This document shows positions 1 to 9,081 of a stretch of DNA of 64,000 nucleotides, piece by piece. Position numbers and translations under genes: made by a program. The notes beneath the pieces were generated by a model. The model saw nothing but the letters and a program-made list of their open reading frames with translations, had not been told where the DNA came from and did not search any database. Each line of letters starts with the position of its first letter. Positions within the stretch are counted from its first letter, which is position 1. Source of the stretch: Magicicada septendecula (Eukaryota; Arthropoda; Insecta; Hemiptera; Cicadidae); contig CM068375.1 in the NCBI GenBank assembly GCA_034769895.1, positions 254,241,542 through 254,305,541 of the forward strand, given 5' to 3'.

Positions 1-25
1 TTTTATAATTAGTATAATTATAAAA
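1..25. repeat. 25-bp palindrome used as the unit boundary
   Basis: Eleven-base arms TTTTATAATTA and TAATTATAAAA flank a 3-base spacer, GTA in most units and GTG in units 2 and 5. Copies start at 1, 4878, 9750, 14600, 19471, 24337, 29186, 34056, 38931, 43825, 49219, 54125, 58994 and 63878. The arms themselves are unchanged in all 14 copies. It could be a chance AT-rich palindrome, a recombination site or part of an origin; nothing here decides. Confidence 0.8.
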
Positions 26-1611
26 GAAACACATTGATATAAAAGAATTAAATTATAATTGAAAATATGGAAATCCCCCTATAAATCTCCCAAACATGGA
101 GAAAAACAAATGACAGAAAAACAAAATAATTAATAAATCTGTATGGTATTATTTATTCATAAATCTTATTGAATTGTTAAATTAAAATTATTATTATTAT
201 TATTATTTAAAATTATTATTATTATTATTATTATTATTAACAGGTAATAGTTGTTATTGACAGCGCCAATTATATTTATCCCTTCATACACACTATTTCC
301 ATAAATCATGTTAAAATTTCATAACATAACTACATAATACATGATAATACATTGATACATCAATACACATGATCATTATATTAATACATTTTAAATTCAT
401 ATTTAATCTTGATTAAGATTTGCATTTAAATTTACATATTCTATTTAAAGTTTCATTTAAATCATTTAAAAATTACAATTTCGATTAATTAATTAATTAG
501 ACATCAATTATTATAATATTATTACTTCACATTTATTATTAATATTCATATTATTATTATTACTTCATCATTCATTTTTCATTACCTCTCTACTCTGAAT
601 TTTCTACCTCACTAACTACCTAACCTTTCACCTTCTAATCATTGTTTAGTCTGGGTGACTCCTATATTCACTATGTCTTTACTTATTGTAATCTTACTCA
701 CCTCCTTCTAACTAACAACCAAATTTACCTATCATGACACCAATATCTCAATCATAAACACCTTTACTAATTTCATTTAAATCCTATGGCCCCGCTCGTC
801 TTTGCACAGAGATGGGTGTTCCCTAACTGGCTATATACATCCATAATTTTTTTCCCTTCCATAAAATTCGGCAAACACTCCCTAAAACTACGCTATTACC
901 TGCCACAACACTATACGTTGGCTACTCCTTATCACCTCACCCCCACTACAAAATATCATCAACAACAAATATATGTTTATACCTTGACTTTACTCACCTC
1001 TACAAATAATCACTAACTACTGTGTCCCTACCTATCTAATATTTTCTTTGTATTATTTACTTCAAAATTCTTAACTATCTAACTCCCTTTACATTAATTA
1101 CATAACACACATGCTTCTATTTATACCCAGGCTCTATTCCTGTTTACACTTACTGTAATCATTGACAATTATCTTATAAATTCATCTCTCACCTACTCAT
1201 AACAGTACATCTCAACATTCCAATATATATTCTTCTTTGATCATTTATCTAATTATTATTCATTAATAATTACCTTCATTACAAAATAAATAATACTTTA
1301 TCTTCATTAATAGAAACTTTCTATTCCAATTAATAATTTCAGTTAGTACAACTTTCTTTTGTACTATTTTAATTCAATATTTGACCTTTAAATATTATTC
1401 ATTTGTTTAATTAAATAAAACATGTTAATAATTAAAATACATAATAACTGGTGTACACAAAATATACCTGTAATACAACATCAAAAATACATAAATACAT
1501 TGATATAAATACATTTAATACAATGAAAAATATACACTCCAAACACATTATTTTGTTATTTATCAAACTCAGTCCATATGCAGTCCAATTCAATACCACT
1601 TTTCACATATA
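26..1611. other. AT-rich non-coding segment of the unit (unit 1 shown)
   Basis: Holds the (ATT)n tract, TTAATTAATTAATTAG near 485-499, the small inverted repeat AATCTTGATTAAGATT near 406-421, a pyrimidine-rich plus strand (about 590-780) and a more GC-balanced patch at about 786-1010. That patch is nearly invariant: in 13 copies of 786-1016 I saw one substitution (unit 10). A plus-strand open frame of 76 codons covers 786-1016, but there is no promoter-like signal and its second half is low complexity, so I do not call it. No RNA gene was recognised. The same segment lies left of every copy of the 434-codon gene. Confidence 0.6.
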
Positions 1612-1617
1612 TTTATT
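1612..1617 (-). terminator. Candidate polyA signal AATAAA of the 434-codon gene
   Basis: TTTATT on the plus strand reads AATAAA on the minus strand, about 23 nt past the stop codon of the minus-strand gene. The block is repeated unchanged beside each of the 13 copies. AATAAA is common in AT-rich DNA, so support comes mainly from its position. Confidence 0.5.
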
Positions 1618-1639
1618 GTTCATTACACAATACAACAGT

Positions 1640-2944
1640 CTATCCTCCATCGTTGAATAACAACCGAATCTTAGGTCTATTTAATTTATTTTCTAATAAA
1701 AACATTTTATGATTAGAAACATTATAATCATATTCATATATTAAACAATTATCAAACAAATATCTCAAGTCACGATCGAGTAGGGTTCTGTCTATCTCGG
1801 TAATATCATATGTTATAATTTGGTTATTCATCTTGTAATTATCCTCATAATTTTCTACTACAGGTAAGTACTTAATACCATTATTCTCATCATTTATTGT
1901 TATTTCAATATCATTGTTACTATAAGGTAAGTATTCATTATTTCCATCCACCGTATCTATGCCTAACCTCTCTACCAATTCTCTGTACTTTCTATTTACT
2001 TTAAAAAATTTTATTACTTTCTTTTTCTCACAATACCTCTCTACACTTTCTTTCTTAATATAATTCTCATCATAACACCAAGTTACACTTTCTCTTTCCA
2101 AATATGCAGGGGTCCCTAACAGAAAATTATTGCACCACTTATTAGGTACACAAAAACACCAAGAAATTTTATTTGTAGACCTATCGTCTCCCAAATATAT
2201 ATTAAAGGAACTCTTGTCCTTATAAAAAATACGTGAAAACTTTTCTTCACCCCCTAACACAACATCAAAAGAAAATTCTACCCCCTGCATCCCTTGTACA
2301 AAAATACTTTCTCCCAACTCTCTTTCTGACTCAATACACTCAAACACCTCATTATCACTCATAATACTTTCATTATCTTTTTCTAATATTATATTCTTAC
2401 TATCTGTACTATTCTTACTATCTGTAAATTCATTATTCACATTATCATTGTTGTTTACTTTATTAGTCAGTACTTCATTTTTCGTACTGTTTTCACTACC
2501 ACTCACCTTCTGGGTTTCTAGTTGACTTAAATTCTTGTCTAATTTTGTGATGACCTTGTCAAACTGCTTAATGAGCTTATCGTGACCTATTTTAATTTCA
2601 TGCTTTAGTTCATTGAACTTGATATCAGGACTATCAAATTTGTCACTTTGTTTATCAAACTTGTCATTCAATTTTGTAAATCTGATATTAGAATCGCTTT
2701 TTTGCTCATCTAATTTTTTGTCTAATTTTAATAGTAATTGCATCATGGCACTACTTTCATCTGTTTTATTTTCTGGACTAACTGACATGGATGTAGAGAC
2801 CTTCTCGGTTTCTACATATACAACAGATACAGGTGTATCTGCTTCGTCAATCTGACTAATTTGAGTTGGCTGAACATCCATTTCACTAGTTAAATTTACA
2901 TCAGCTGTACTGATTTCTATTTCAATATTATCCTTATTACTCAT
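1640..2944 (-). CDS. Unrecognised 434-aa acidic coiled-coil protein, copy 1
   Basis: I do not recognise the family. The start is the ATG at 2944-2942, with A at -3 and an in-frame TAA five codons upstream. Starting six bases earlier would need GTG, which is not expected in a eukaryote and is absent in units 9, 11 and 12. Residues 1-65 are acidic and Ser/Thr-rich. Residues about 66-145 show Leu/Ile/Phe heptads rich in Lys and Asp (repeats like KLDKKLDE and KFDKQSDKFD), a probable coiled coil. Residues 146-195 are Asn/Ser/Asp low complexity. Residues 205-330 look folded and turn basic, with Cys at 263, 265, 271, 290 and 305; the spacing fits no zinc finger or knuckle I know. YLP occurs at 338-340 and 359-361. 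No signal peptide, membrane span or catalytic motif was seen. It could be an oligomeric nucleic-acid-binding or structural protein (inference only). This copy has K88R and S236F. Confidence 0.75.
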   Translation of the reverse strand: MSNKDNIEIEISTADVNLTSEMDVQPTQISQIDEADTPVSVVYVETEKVSTSMSVSPENKTDESSAMMQLLLKLDKKLDEQKSDSNIRFTKLNDKFDKQSDKFDSPDIKFNELKHEIKIGHDKLIKQFDKVITKLDKNLSQLETQKVSGSENSTKNEVLTNKVNNNDNVNNEFTDSKNSTDSKNIILEKDNESIMSDNEVFECIESERELGESIFVQGMQGVEFSFDVVLGGEEKFSRIFYKDKSSFNIYLGDDRSTNKISWCFCVPNKWCNNFLLGTPAYLERESVTWCYDENYIKKESVERYCEKKKVIKFFKVNRKYRELVERLGIDTVDGNNEYLPYSNNDIEITINDENNGIKYLPVVENYEDNYKMNNQIITYDITEIDRTLLDRDLRYLFDNCLIYEYDYNVSNHKMFLLENKLNRPKIRLLFNDGG

Positions 2945-3008
2945 GTTCACAATTGTATGTTACTAAAACATATATGTTTATAACCTAAAATTTTAACCTT
3001 ACCTTGCG

Positions 3009-3021
3009 CACGTGTTACGTA
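3009..3021. promoter_or_regulatory. E-box CACGTG next to TTACGTA, upstream of the 434-aa gene
   Basis: CACGTG (3009-3014) is directly followed by TTACGTA (3015-3021), about 65-77 bp upstream of the minus-strand start codon. CACGTG is the classic bHLH site; TTACGTA resembles half of a bZIP site. The block recurs in every unit, except that unit 7 has TTACATA. Function is inferred from position only. Confidence 0.4.
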
Positions 3022-3070
3022 CTTTAGCGCTATTACCTCAGGTAGTTATTTCACAACCGGTAGGTATACT

Positions 3071-3080
3071 CTATATAAAA
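3071..3080 (-). promoter_or_regulatory. Candidate TATA box of the 434-aa gene
   Basis: CTATATAAAA on the plus strand reads TTTTATATAG on the minus strand, about 127 bp upstream of the start codon, which would give a 5' leader near 100 nt. It is kept in all units. The region is AT-rich, so a chance match is possible; a second, weaker GTATATAAA lies near 3261. Confidence 0.4.
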
Positions 3081-3116
3081 TTATGTTTTATGTCGAGTCC
3101 CTGGACGGCACGCACC

Positions 3117-3167
3117 ATCTGTAACTACTTGTCCCTGTTATTAAGGGCGCAATCTGTAACTACTTGT
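3117..3167. repeat. Pair of 16-bp direct repeats in the divergent promoter interval
   Basis: ATCTGTAACTACTTGT occurs at 3117-3132 and again at 3152-3167, separated by a 19-bp spacer with the inverted repeat CCCTGTTATTAAGGG. Both copies are present in all 13 units; unit 10 has one T change in its first copy (near 47469). The layout resembles a paired protein-binding site, but no known factor was recognised. Confidence 0.6.
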
Positions 3168-3669
3168 TTTTTATCGTTTAATTAGTTACCATAAAAATTG
3201 TATGTTAAGAGATTACGTTCACTTTGTAAACCGGACGCCATGTTGTCAAATTGAGCAACTGTATATAAATTTACTAGTCGGGCCAGGATTCGTGCAACAC
3301 GAACCATGTTTGTGAAATATACCACCTGAAATAAATGAACACTAGATAACATATATAAGTTATTTTTATTTTAAGCTTTACTCTCCATACATATTATTGA
3401 CTCGAATATTTCCCAGCAAAACAATTATAACCCTCCAAAAACATGTAATACAAAATATGTAAATATTAGTTGATTATATCATAGTTGATTAAACATAAAA
3501 CACTTTCGCACAACCCAGCATAATTTATATCACTCTGTCTCTCTCACGCTGGTACAATTTCTTACTTTCTTTTAATGAGCTCATTCTTTTAAAATCTTAA
3601 TATTGAGTGAATTGAATTTTATTTTGGTCATTATTGTGAAATTATGTTTTATTTGAAATTTAAAAAAAA

Positions 3670-3993
3670 TAGGATGTTGGAACGTTCTCACCAAATTATT
3701 GTATAAGTCTCATCGCACTTCTAGGGTCGTCGCTATCTGCACAATCGGTAAAGTTTTACATCGCTTTACGGCCACACTGTCGTGTCGGCCCACGAAAATG
3801 CCTCGGACCGATTCTATACGCAAGATTTCACGGACGATCCATCGGCCGATGACACCTGTACAAGTCTGTTAACGTCCATCACAACATTTCCGATATTTTA
3901 TACCGTTCATTAACCACTTTTAGTGGTATAAAAGTTAAAATTCACTCTTCGTGAACGGGTTGCCGGCCGGCTGCGATCACGTTCCCTGTTGAA
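3670..3993 (+). promoter_or_regulatory. CpG-rich block and upstream region of the 71-codon ORF (unit 1 shown)
   Basis: In contrast to the AT-rich unit, this block is rich in CG dinucleotides (for example GGGTCGTCGC, ATCGGCCGATG, GCCGGCCGGC) and contains a perfect 10-bp palindrome GCCGGCCGGC at 3962-3971. It ends at the ATG of the 71-codon ORF. A plus-strand frame stays open through 3705-3870 but has an ATG only by chance in some units, so I read the block as regulatory or 5' untranslated. It is repeated in all units. Confidence 0.5.
3913..3934 (+). promoter_or_regulatory. TATAAAAG box with an overlapping small hairpin
   Basis: TATAAAAG (3927-3934) lies 67 bp upstream of the 71-codon ATG, a standard distance for a short leader. 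The hairpin ACCAC-TTTTA-GTGGT (3913-3927) runs straight into it. Box positions in the other units: 8799, 13649, 18520, 23386, 28236, 33105, 37977, 42874, 48268, 53174, 58043 and 62927. The box is intact in all 13, even in unit 7 where the hairpin is lost. Confidence 0.55.
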
Positions 3994-4209
3994 ATGACAC
4001 AGATCCTTTGTCACAAATTTCTGAGGTGGGGTGAAGCTACGTCACCCGGCTATTGTTTGGTTGTTTACAGTTTCAACAACACATTCCTCGTCGCTGGCGT
4101 AATCAAGGATCGTCGCTTTTATCTCAATAAACGACACGGTTTTTTGCTGGTTTTCATGTTTTTTGCTATGAAACAGTCAGAATCTTGTCAATTCGATTTT
4201 ACATTATAA
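3994..4209 (+). CDS. Candidate 71-aa small protein, copy 1
   Basis: Not a family I recognise. The ATG has G at -3 and follows a TATAAAAG box by 67 bp. The protein begins MTQILCHKFLRWGEA. A hydrophobic stretch at residues 20-37 (interrupted by SFNNT), a basic turn (KDRRFYLNKRH, 38-48) and a second hydrophobic stretch (GFLLVFMFFAM, 49-59) suggest a small membrane-associated protein; the stretches are short, so this is uncertain. Across the 13 copies I saw four substitutions, three silent, and one 3-bp in-frame insertion, a pattern expected under amino-acid constraint but with few events. AATAAA at 4640-4645 could end the transcript. It could also be the 5' end of a longer spliced gene or a chance ORF. 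Confidence 0.45.
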   Translation: MTQILCHKFLRWGEATSPGYCLVVYSFNNTFLVAGVIKDRRFYLNKRHGFLLVFMFFAMKQSESCQFDFTL

Positions 4210-4361
4210 AATATTTGTATAGTTCACTCACTGTATATTTACAAGGATTATTCAAGGTTTATTTAATTTTGACCAAATTACTACAAATGAAGGAATACAA
4301 TATTTATGGTTTTTTATACCATATTTAGGTTGATTAAAAATTGTACCATTACAAAACCCCC

Positions 4362-4425
4362 TCAATGAAAGATTTTGTGTTGAAGCACAAAAACTTTCAT
4401 TGACCCTTTCATTCTTCCTAAAGGG
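4362..4425. other. Two adjacent hairpins in the 3' region (unit 1 shown)
   Basis: Hairpin 1 (4362-4403) has two 18-base arms, one starting TCAATGAAAG and the other ending CTTTCATTGA, with a single mismatch and a 6-base TTGAAG loop. Hairpin 2 (4404-4425) follows directly: CCCTTT, ten bases, AAAGGG. Both look unchanged in all 13 units (unit 2 copy at 9234). They fall about 150 bp after the stop of the 71-codon ORF, so they would lie in its 3' untranslated region. They do not match the animal histone 3' stem-loop and are shorter than usual miRNA precursors. Confidence 0.65.
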
Positions 4426-4487
4426 ATCAGCCAGGATAGGTCGCCACAACCCCCTTACAATTTATATAAAAGAAAACAACAACTCAC

Positions 4488-4632
4488 CCGTGGTCTGATG
4501 ATGATGACAGTACCTACATAACCTTACTGGACTTCTCCTTCGAGATCCCAACACCATAAGGCCACTTAGGCGCGTAACGCCCCTGCTCTGACGCTCTCGG
4601 CCAGCTCAGGACCGCTGTCATATCACCAAACA
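4488..4632 (-). other. Exon-like GC-rich segment with splice-site matches (unit 1 shown)
   Basis: On the minus strand this 145-bp GC-rich segment is preceded by a pyrimidine-rich stretch ending TTGTTTCAG (a good 3' splice site) and followed by CACGG|GTGAGTT (a good 5' splice site). It contains an ATG frame of 35 codons at 4621-4514, but units 12 and 13 turn codon 22 (Tyr) into a stop, and the changes elsewhere are mixed silent and replacing. If it is an exon it is more likely untranslated. It may be a 5' leader exon of the 434-aa gene, whose ATG lies about 1.5 kb downstream on the same strand, but no matching acceptor close to that ATG was established. Confidence 0.3.
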
Positions 4633-6511
4633 CTGAAACAATAAATGAAAAATATTAAAATAGTGACTTGGTAAATTACTCTATCCTTAACTGATCTGGT
4701 TCCCCTTAGCTAGGTGCTGGTTTGTGATGATAAGCACTGGGTTTGCTTGAAATACTACTAAAATATAATTACAAAAATGTAACGCACAAGAATTATATAG
4801 AATTTCCCTTCTCAATATGGACTACCCTGAATTAATAAATTGTTTCGATTCCCATCGATAATATTTAACTCTTTCCATTTTATAATTAGTGTAATTATAA
4901 AAGAAACACATTGATATAAAAGAATTAAATTATAATTGAAAATATGGAAATCCCCCTATAAATCTCCCAAACATGGAGAAAAACAAATGACAGAAAAACA
5001 AAATAATTAATAAATCTGTATGGTATTATTTATTCATAAATCTTATTGAATTGTTAAATTAAAATTATTATTATTATTATTTAAAATTATTATTATTATT
5101 ATTATTATTAACAGGTAATAGTTGTTATTGACAGCGCCAATTATATTTATCCCTTCATACACACTATTTCCATAAATCATGTTAAAATTTCATAACATAA
5201 CTACATAATACATGATAATACATTGATACATCAATACGCATGATCATTATATTAATACATTTTAAATTCATATTTAATCTTGATTAAGATTTGCATTTAA
5301 ATTTACATATTCTATTTAAAGTTTCATTTACAATCATTTAAAAATTACAATTTCGATTAATTAATTAATTAGACATCAATTATTATAATATTATTACTTC
5401 ACATTTATTATTAATATTCATATTATTATTATTACTTCATCATTCATTTTTCATTACCTCTCTACTCTGAATTTTCTACCTCACTAACTACCTAACCTTT
5501 CACCTTCTAATCATTGTTTAGTCTGGGTGACTCCTATATTCACTATGTCTTTACTTATTGTAATCTTACTCACCTCCTTCTAACTAACAACCAAATTTAC
5601 CTATCATGACACCAATATCTCAATCATAAACACCTTTACTAATTTCATTTAAATCCTATGGCCCCGCTCGTCTTTGCACAGAGATGGGTGTTCCCTAACT
5701 GGCTATATACATCCATAATTTTTTTCCCTTCCATAAAATTCGGCAAACACTCCCTAAAACTACGCTATTACCTGCCACAACACTATACGTTGGCTACTCC
5801 TTATCACCTCACCCCCACTACAAAATATCATCAACAACAAATATATGTTTATACCTTGACTTTACTCACCTCTACAAATAATCACTAACTACTGTGTCCC
5901 TACCTATCTAATATTTTCTTTGTATTATTTACTTCAAAATTCTTAACTATCTAACTCCCTTTACATTAATTACATAACACACATGCTTCTATTTATACCC
6001 AGGCTCTATTCCTGTTTACACTTACTGTAATCATTGACAATTATCTTATAAATTCATCTCTCACCTACTCATAACAGTACATCTCAACATTCCAATATAT
6101 ATTCTTCTTTGATCATTTATCTAATTATTATTCATTAATAATTACCTTCATTACAAAATAAATAATACTTTATCTTCATTAATAGAAACTTTCTATTCCA
6201 ATTAATAATTTCAGTTAGTACAACTTTCTTTTGTACTATTTTAATTCAATATTTGACCTTTAAATATTATTCATTTGTTTAATTAAATAAAACATGTTAA
6301 TAATTAAAATACATAATAACTGGTGTACACAAAATATACCTGTAATACAACATCAAAAATACATAAATACATTGATATAAATACATTTAATACAATGAAA
6401 AATATACACTCCAAACACATTATTTTGTTATTTATCAAACTCAGTCCATATGCAGTCCAATTCAATACCACTTTTCACATATATTTATTGTTCATTACAC
6501 AATACAACAGT

Positions 6512-7816
6512 CTATCCTCCATCGTTGAATAACAACCGAATCTTAGGTCTATTTAATTTATTTTCTAATAAAAACATTTTATGATTAGAAACATTATAAT
6601 CATATTCATATATTAAACAATTATCAAACAAATATCTCAAGTCACGATCGAGTAGGGTTCTGTCTATCTCGGTAATATCATATGTTATAATTTGGTTATT
6701 CATCTTGTAATTATCCTCATAATTTTCTACTACAGGTAAGTACTTAATACCATTATTCTCATCATTTATTGTTATTTCAATATCATTGTTACTATAAGGT
6801 AAGTATTCATTATTTCCATCCACCGTATCTATGCCTAACCTCTCTACCAATTCTCTGTACTTTCTATTTACTTTAAAAAATTTTATTACTTTCTTTTTCT
6901 CACAATACCTCTCTACACTTTCTTTCTTAATATAATTCTCATCATAACACCAAGTTACACTTTCTCTTTCCAAATATGCAGGGGTCCCTAACAGAAAATT
7001 ATTGCACCACTTATTAGGTACACAAAAACACCAAGAAATTTTATTTGTAGACCTATCGTCTCCCAAATATATATTAAAGGAACTCTTGTCCTTATAAAAA
7101 ATACGTGAAGACTTTTCTTCACCCCCTAACACAACATCAAAAGAAAATTCTACCCCCTGCATCCCTTGTACAAAAATACTTTCTCCCAACTCTCTTTCTG
7201 ACTCAATACACTCAAACACCTCATTATCACTCATAATACTTTCATTATCTTTTTCTAATATTATATTCTTACTATCTGTACTATTCTTACTATCTGTAAA
7301 TTCATTATTCACATTATCATTGTTGTTTACTTTATTAGTCAGTACTTCATTTTTCGTACTGTTTTCACTACCACTCACCTTCTGGGTTTCTAGTTGACTT
7401 AAATTCTTGTCTAATTTTGTGATGACCTTGTCAAACTGCTTAATGAGCTTATCGTGACCTATTTTAATTTCATGCTTTAGTTCATTGAACTTGATATCAG
7501 GACTATCAAATTTGTCACTTTGTTTATCAAACTTGTCATTCAATTTTGTAAATTTGATATTAGAATCGCTTTTTTGCTCATCTAATTTTTTGTCTAATTT
7601 TAATAGTAATTGCATCATGGCACTACTTTCATCTGTTTTATTTTCTGGACTAACTGACATGGATGTAGAGACCTTCTCGGTTTCTACATATACAACAGAT
7701 ACAGGTGTATCTGCTTCGTCAATCTGACTAATTTGAGTTGGCTGAACATCCATTTCACTAGTTAAATTTACATCAGCTGTACTGATTTCTATTTCAATAT
7801 TATCCTTATTACTCAT
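6512..7816 (-). CDS. 434-aa coiled-coil protein, copy 2
   Basis: Full length and open. It matches what looks like the majority sequence (K88, E209, S236, E353, N373), also seen in units 10 and 13, so it may represent the ancestral form of the gene. Confidence 0.75.
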   Translation of the reverse strand: MSNKDNIEIEISTADVNLTSEMDVQPTQISQIDEADTPVSVVYVETEKVSTSMSVSPENKTDESSAMMQLLLKLDKKLDEQKSDSNIKFTKLNDKFDKQSDKFDSPDIKFNELKHEIKIGHDKLIKQFDKVITKLDKNLSQLETQKVSGSENSTKNEVLTNKVNNNDNVNNEFTDSKNSTDSKNIILEKDNESIMSDNEVFECIESERELGESIFVQGMQGVEFSFDVVLGGEEKSSRIFYKDKSSFNIYLGDDRSTNKISWCFCVPNKWCNNFLLGTPAYLERESVTWCYDENYIKKESVERYCEKKKVIKFFKVNRKYRELVERLGIDTVDGNNEYLPYSNNDIEITINDENNGIKYLPVVENYEDNYKMNNQIITYDITEIDRTLLDRDLRYLFDNCLIYEYDYNVSNHKMFLLENKLNRPKIRLLFNDGG

Positions 7817-8865
7817 GTTCACAATTGTATGTTACTAAAACATATATGTCTATAACCTAAAATTTTAACCTTACCTTGCGCACGTGTTACGTACTTTAGC
7901 GCTATTACCTCAGGTAGTTATTTCACAACCGGTAGGTATACTCTATATAAAATTATGTTTTATGTCGAGTCCCTGGACGGCACGCACCATCTGTAACTAC
8001 TTGTCCCTGTTATTAAGGGCGCAATCTGTAACTACTTGTTTTTTATCGTTTAATTAGTTACCATAAAAATTGTATGTTAAGAGATTACGTTCACTTTGTA
8101 AACCGGACGCCATGTTGTCAAATTGAGCAACTGTATATAAATTTACTAGTCGGGCCAGGATTCGTGCAACACGAACCATGTTTGTGAAATATACCACCTG
8201 AAATAAATGAACACTAGATAACATATATAAGTTATTTTTATTTTAAGCTTTACTCTCCATACATATTATTGACTCGAATATTTCCCAGCAAAACAATTAT
8301 AACCCTCCAAAAACATGTAATACAAAATATGTAAATATTAGTTGATTATATCATAGTTGATTAAACATAAAACACTTTCGCACAACCCAGCATAATATAT
8401 ATCACTCTCTCTCTCTCACGCTGGTACAATTTCTTACTTTCTTTTAATGAGCTCATTCTTTTAAAATCTTAATATTGAGTGAATTGAATTTTATTTTGGT
8501 CATTATTGTGAAATTATGTTTTATTTGAAATTTAAAAAAAATAGGATGTTGGAACGTTCTCACCAAATTATTGTATAAGTCTCATCGCACTTCTAGGGTC
8601 GTCGCTATCTGCACAATCGGTAAAGTTTTACATCACTTTACGGCCACACTGTCGTGTCGGCCCACGAAAATGCCTCGGACCGATTCTATACGCAAGATTT
8701 CACGGACGATCCATCGGCCGATGACACCTGTACAAGTCTGTTAACGTCCATCACAACATTTCCGATATTTTATACCGTTCATTAACCACTTTTAGTGGTA
8801 TAAAAGTTAAAATTCACTCTTCGTGAACGGGTTGCCGGCCGGCTGCGATCACGTTCCCTGTTGAA

Positions 8866-9081
8866 ATGACACAGATCCTTTGTCACAAATTTCTGAGGTG
8901 GGGTGAAGCTACGTCACCCGGCTATTGTTTGGTTGTTTACAGTTTCAACAACACATTCCTCGTCGCTGGCGTAATCAAGGATCGTCGCTTTTATCTCAAT
9001 AAACGACACGGTTTTTTGCTGGTTTTCATGTTTTTTGCTATGAAACAGTCAGAATCTTGTCAATTCGATTTTACATTATAA
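8866..9081 (+). CDS. 71-aa small protein, copy 2
   Basis: Identical in sequence to copy 1. TATAAAAG at 8799. Confidence 0.45.
   Translation: MTQILCHKFLRWGEATSPGYCLVVYSFNNTFLVAGVIKDRRFYLNKRHGFLLVFMFFAMKQSESCQFDFTL

Larger units (their letters stand above)
2945..3640. other. Divergent intergenic interval (unit 1 shown)
   Basis: Lies between the 5' end of the minus-strand gene and the CpG-rich block. It holds the E-box, TATA-like boxes, the 16-bp direct repeats, a small hairpin TTCGTG-CAA-CACGAA (3289-3303) and a CT-rich tract near 3533-3549 (GAGA-like on the other strand) whose length differs between units. Nothing coding was seen. Confidence 0.55.
1..4877. repeat. Array unit 1 (type A)
   Basis: 4877 bp. 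Its (ATT)n tract lies at 187-238 as 7 + 9 triplets split by TTTAAAA. A-type markers are TTTAAATC near 455 (B and C types have TTTACAATC) and GAAAACAAC near 4472. It shares CTCTGTCTCT near 3535 with unit 4 only. The 434-codon gene has two private replacements, K88R and S236F. Confidence 0.93.
4210..4877. other. Unit right-hand non-coding segment (unit 1 shown)
   Basis: From the stop of the 71-codon ORF to the unit boundary. It holds the paired hairpins, the exon-like segment, a plus-strand AATAAA at 4640-4645 that could serve the 71-codon ORF, and a TTATATAAA near 4462-4470. The last 230 bp are AT-rich with no signal recognised. Confidence 0.5.

Noticed and set aside
260-280. Minus-strand TTGGCGCTGTC, resembling a primer-binding site of LTR elements, with a purine run near 847-862 on the same strand
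   Set aside because: No paired long terminal repeats, protease, reverse transcriptase or integrase are visible, and a match of this length can occur by chance. A decayed non-autonomous LTR-type origin of the unit cannot be excluded, since recombination in an array would hide paired ends.
786-1016. 76-codon plus-strand ORF beginning MAPLVFAQRW
   Set aside because: It has an ATG and is kept in all units, but there is no promoter-like signal, the second half is Thr/Tyr/Gln-rich low complexity, and the only change seen is a replacement. Kept as a conserved patch, not as a gene.
1451-1660. Plus-strand 69-codon open frame overlapping the 3' end of the 434-aa gene (and its copies)
   Set aside because: It begins with GTG, is low complexity and AT-driven, and overlaps the larger gene antisense.
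1861-1932. Two perfect GTAAGT splice-donor matches on the plus strand, 63 bp apart
   Set aside because: They are the complement of the codons for the two YLP motifs of the 434-aa gene, so the match follows from coding sequence.
2613-2855. Plus-strand 80-codon open frame inside the 434-aa gene
   Set aside because: Starts with TTG and is the antisense shadow of the coiled-coil region.
4252-4449. Minus-strand 65-codon open frame
   Set aside because: Starts with TTG, has no ATG in a useful place, and unit 6 shifts its end by a single-base loss. It covers the double hairpin, which explains its conservation.
4514-4621. 35-codon minus-strand ORF within the exon-like segment
   Set aside because: Units 12 and 13 carry a stop at codon 22, and other changes show no protein constraint.
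4700-4870. tRNA/SINE-like boxes (TAGCTAGGTGCTGG and GTTTCGATTCC)
   Set aside because: The A-box match is poor, the spacing (about 140 bp) is too wide, and no cloverleaf folds around them.
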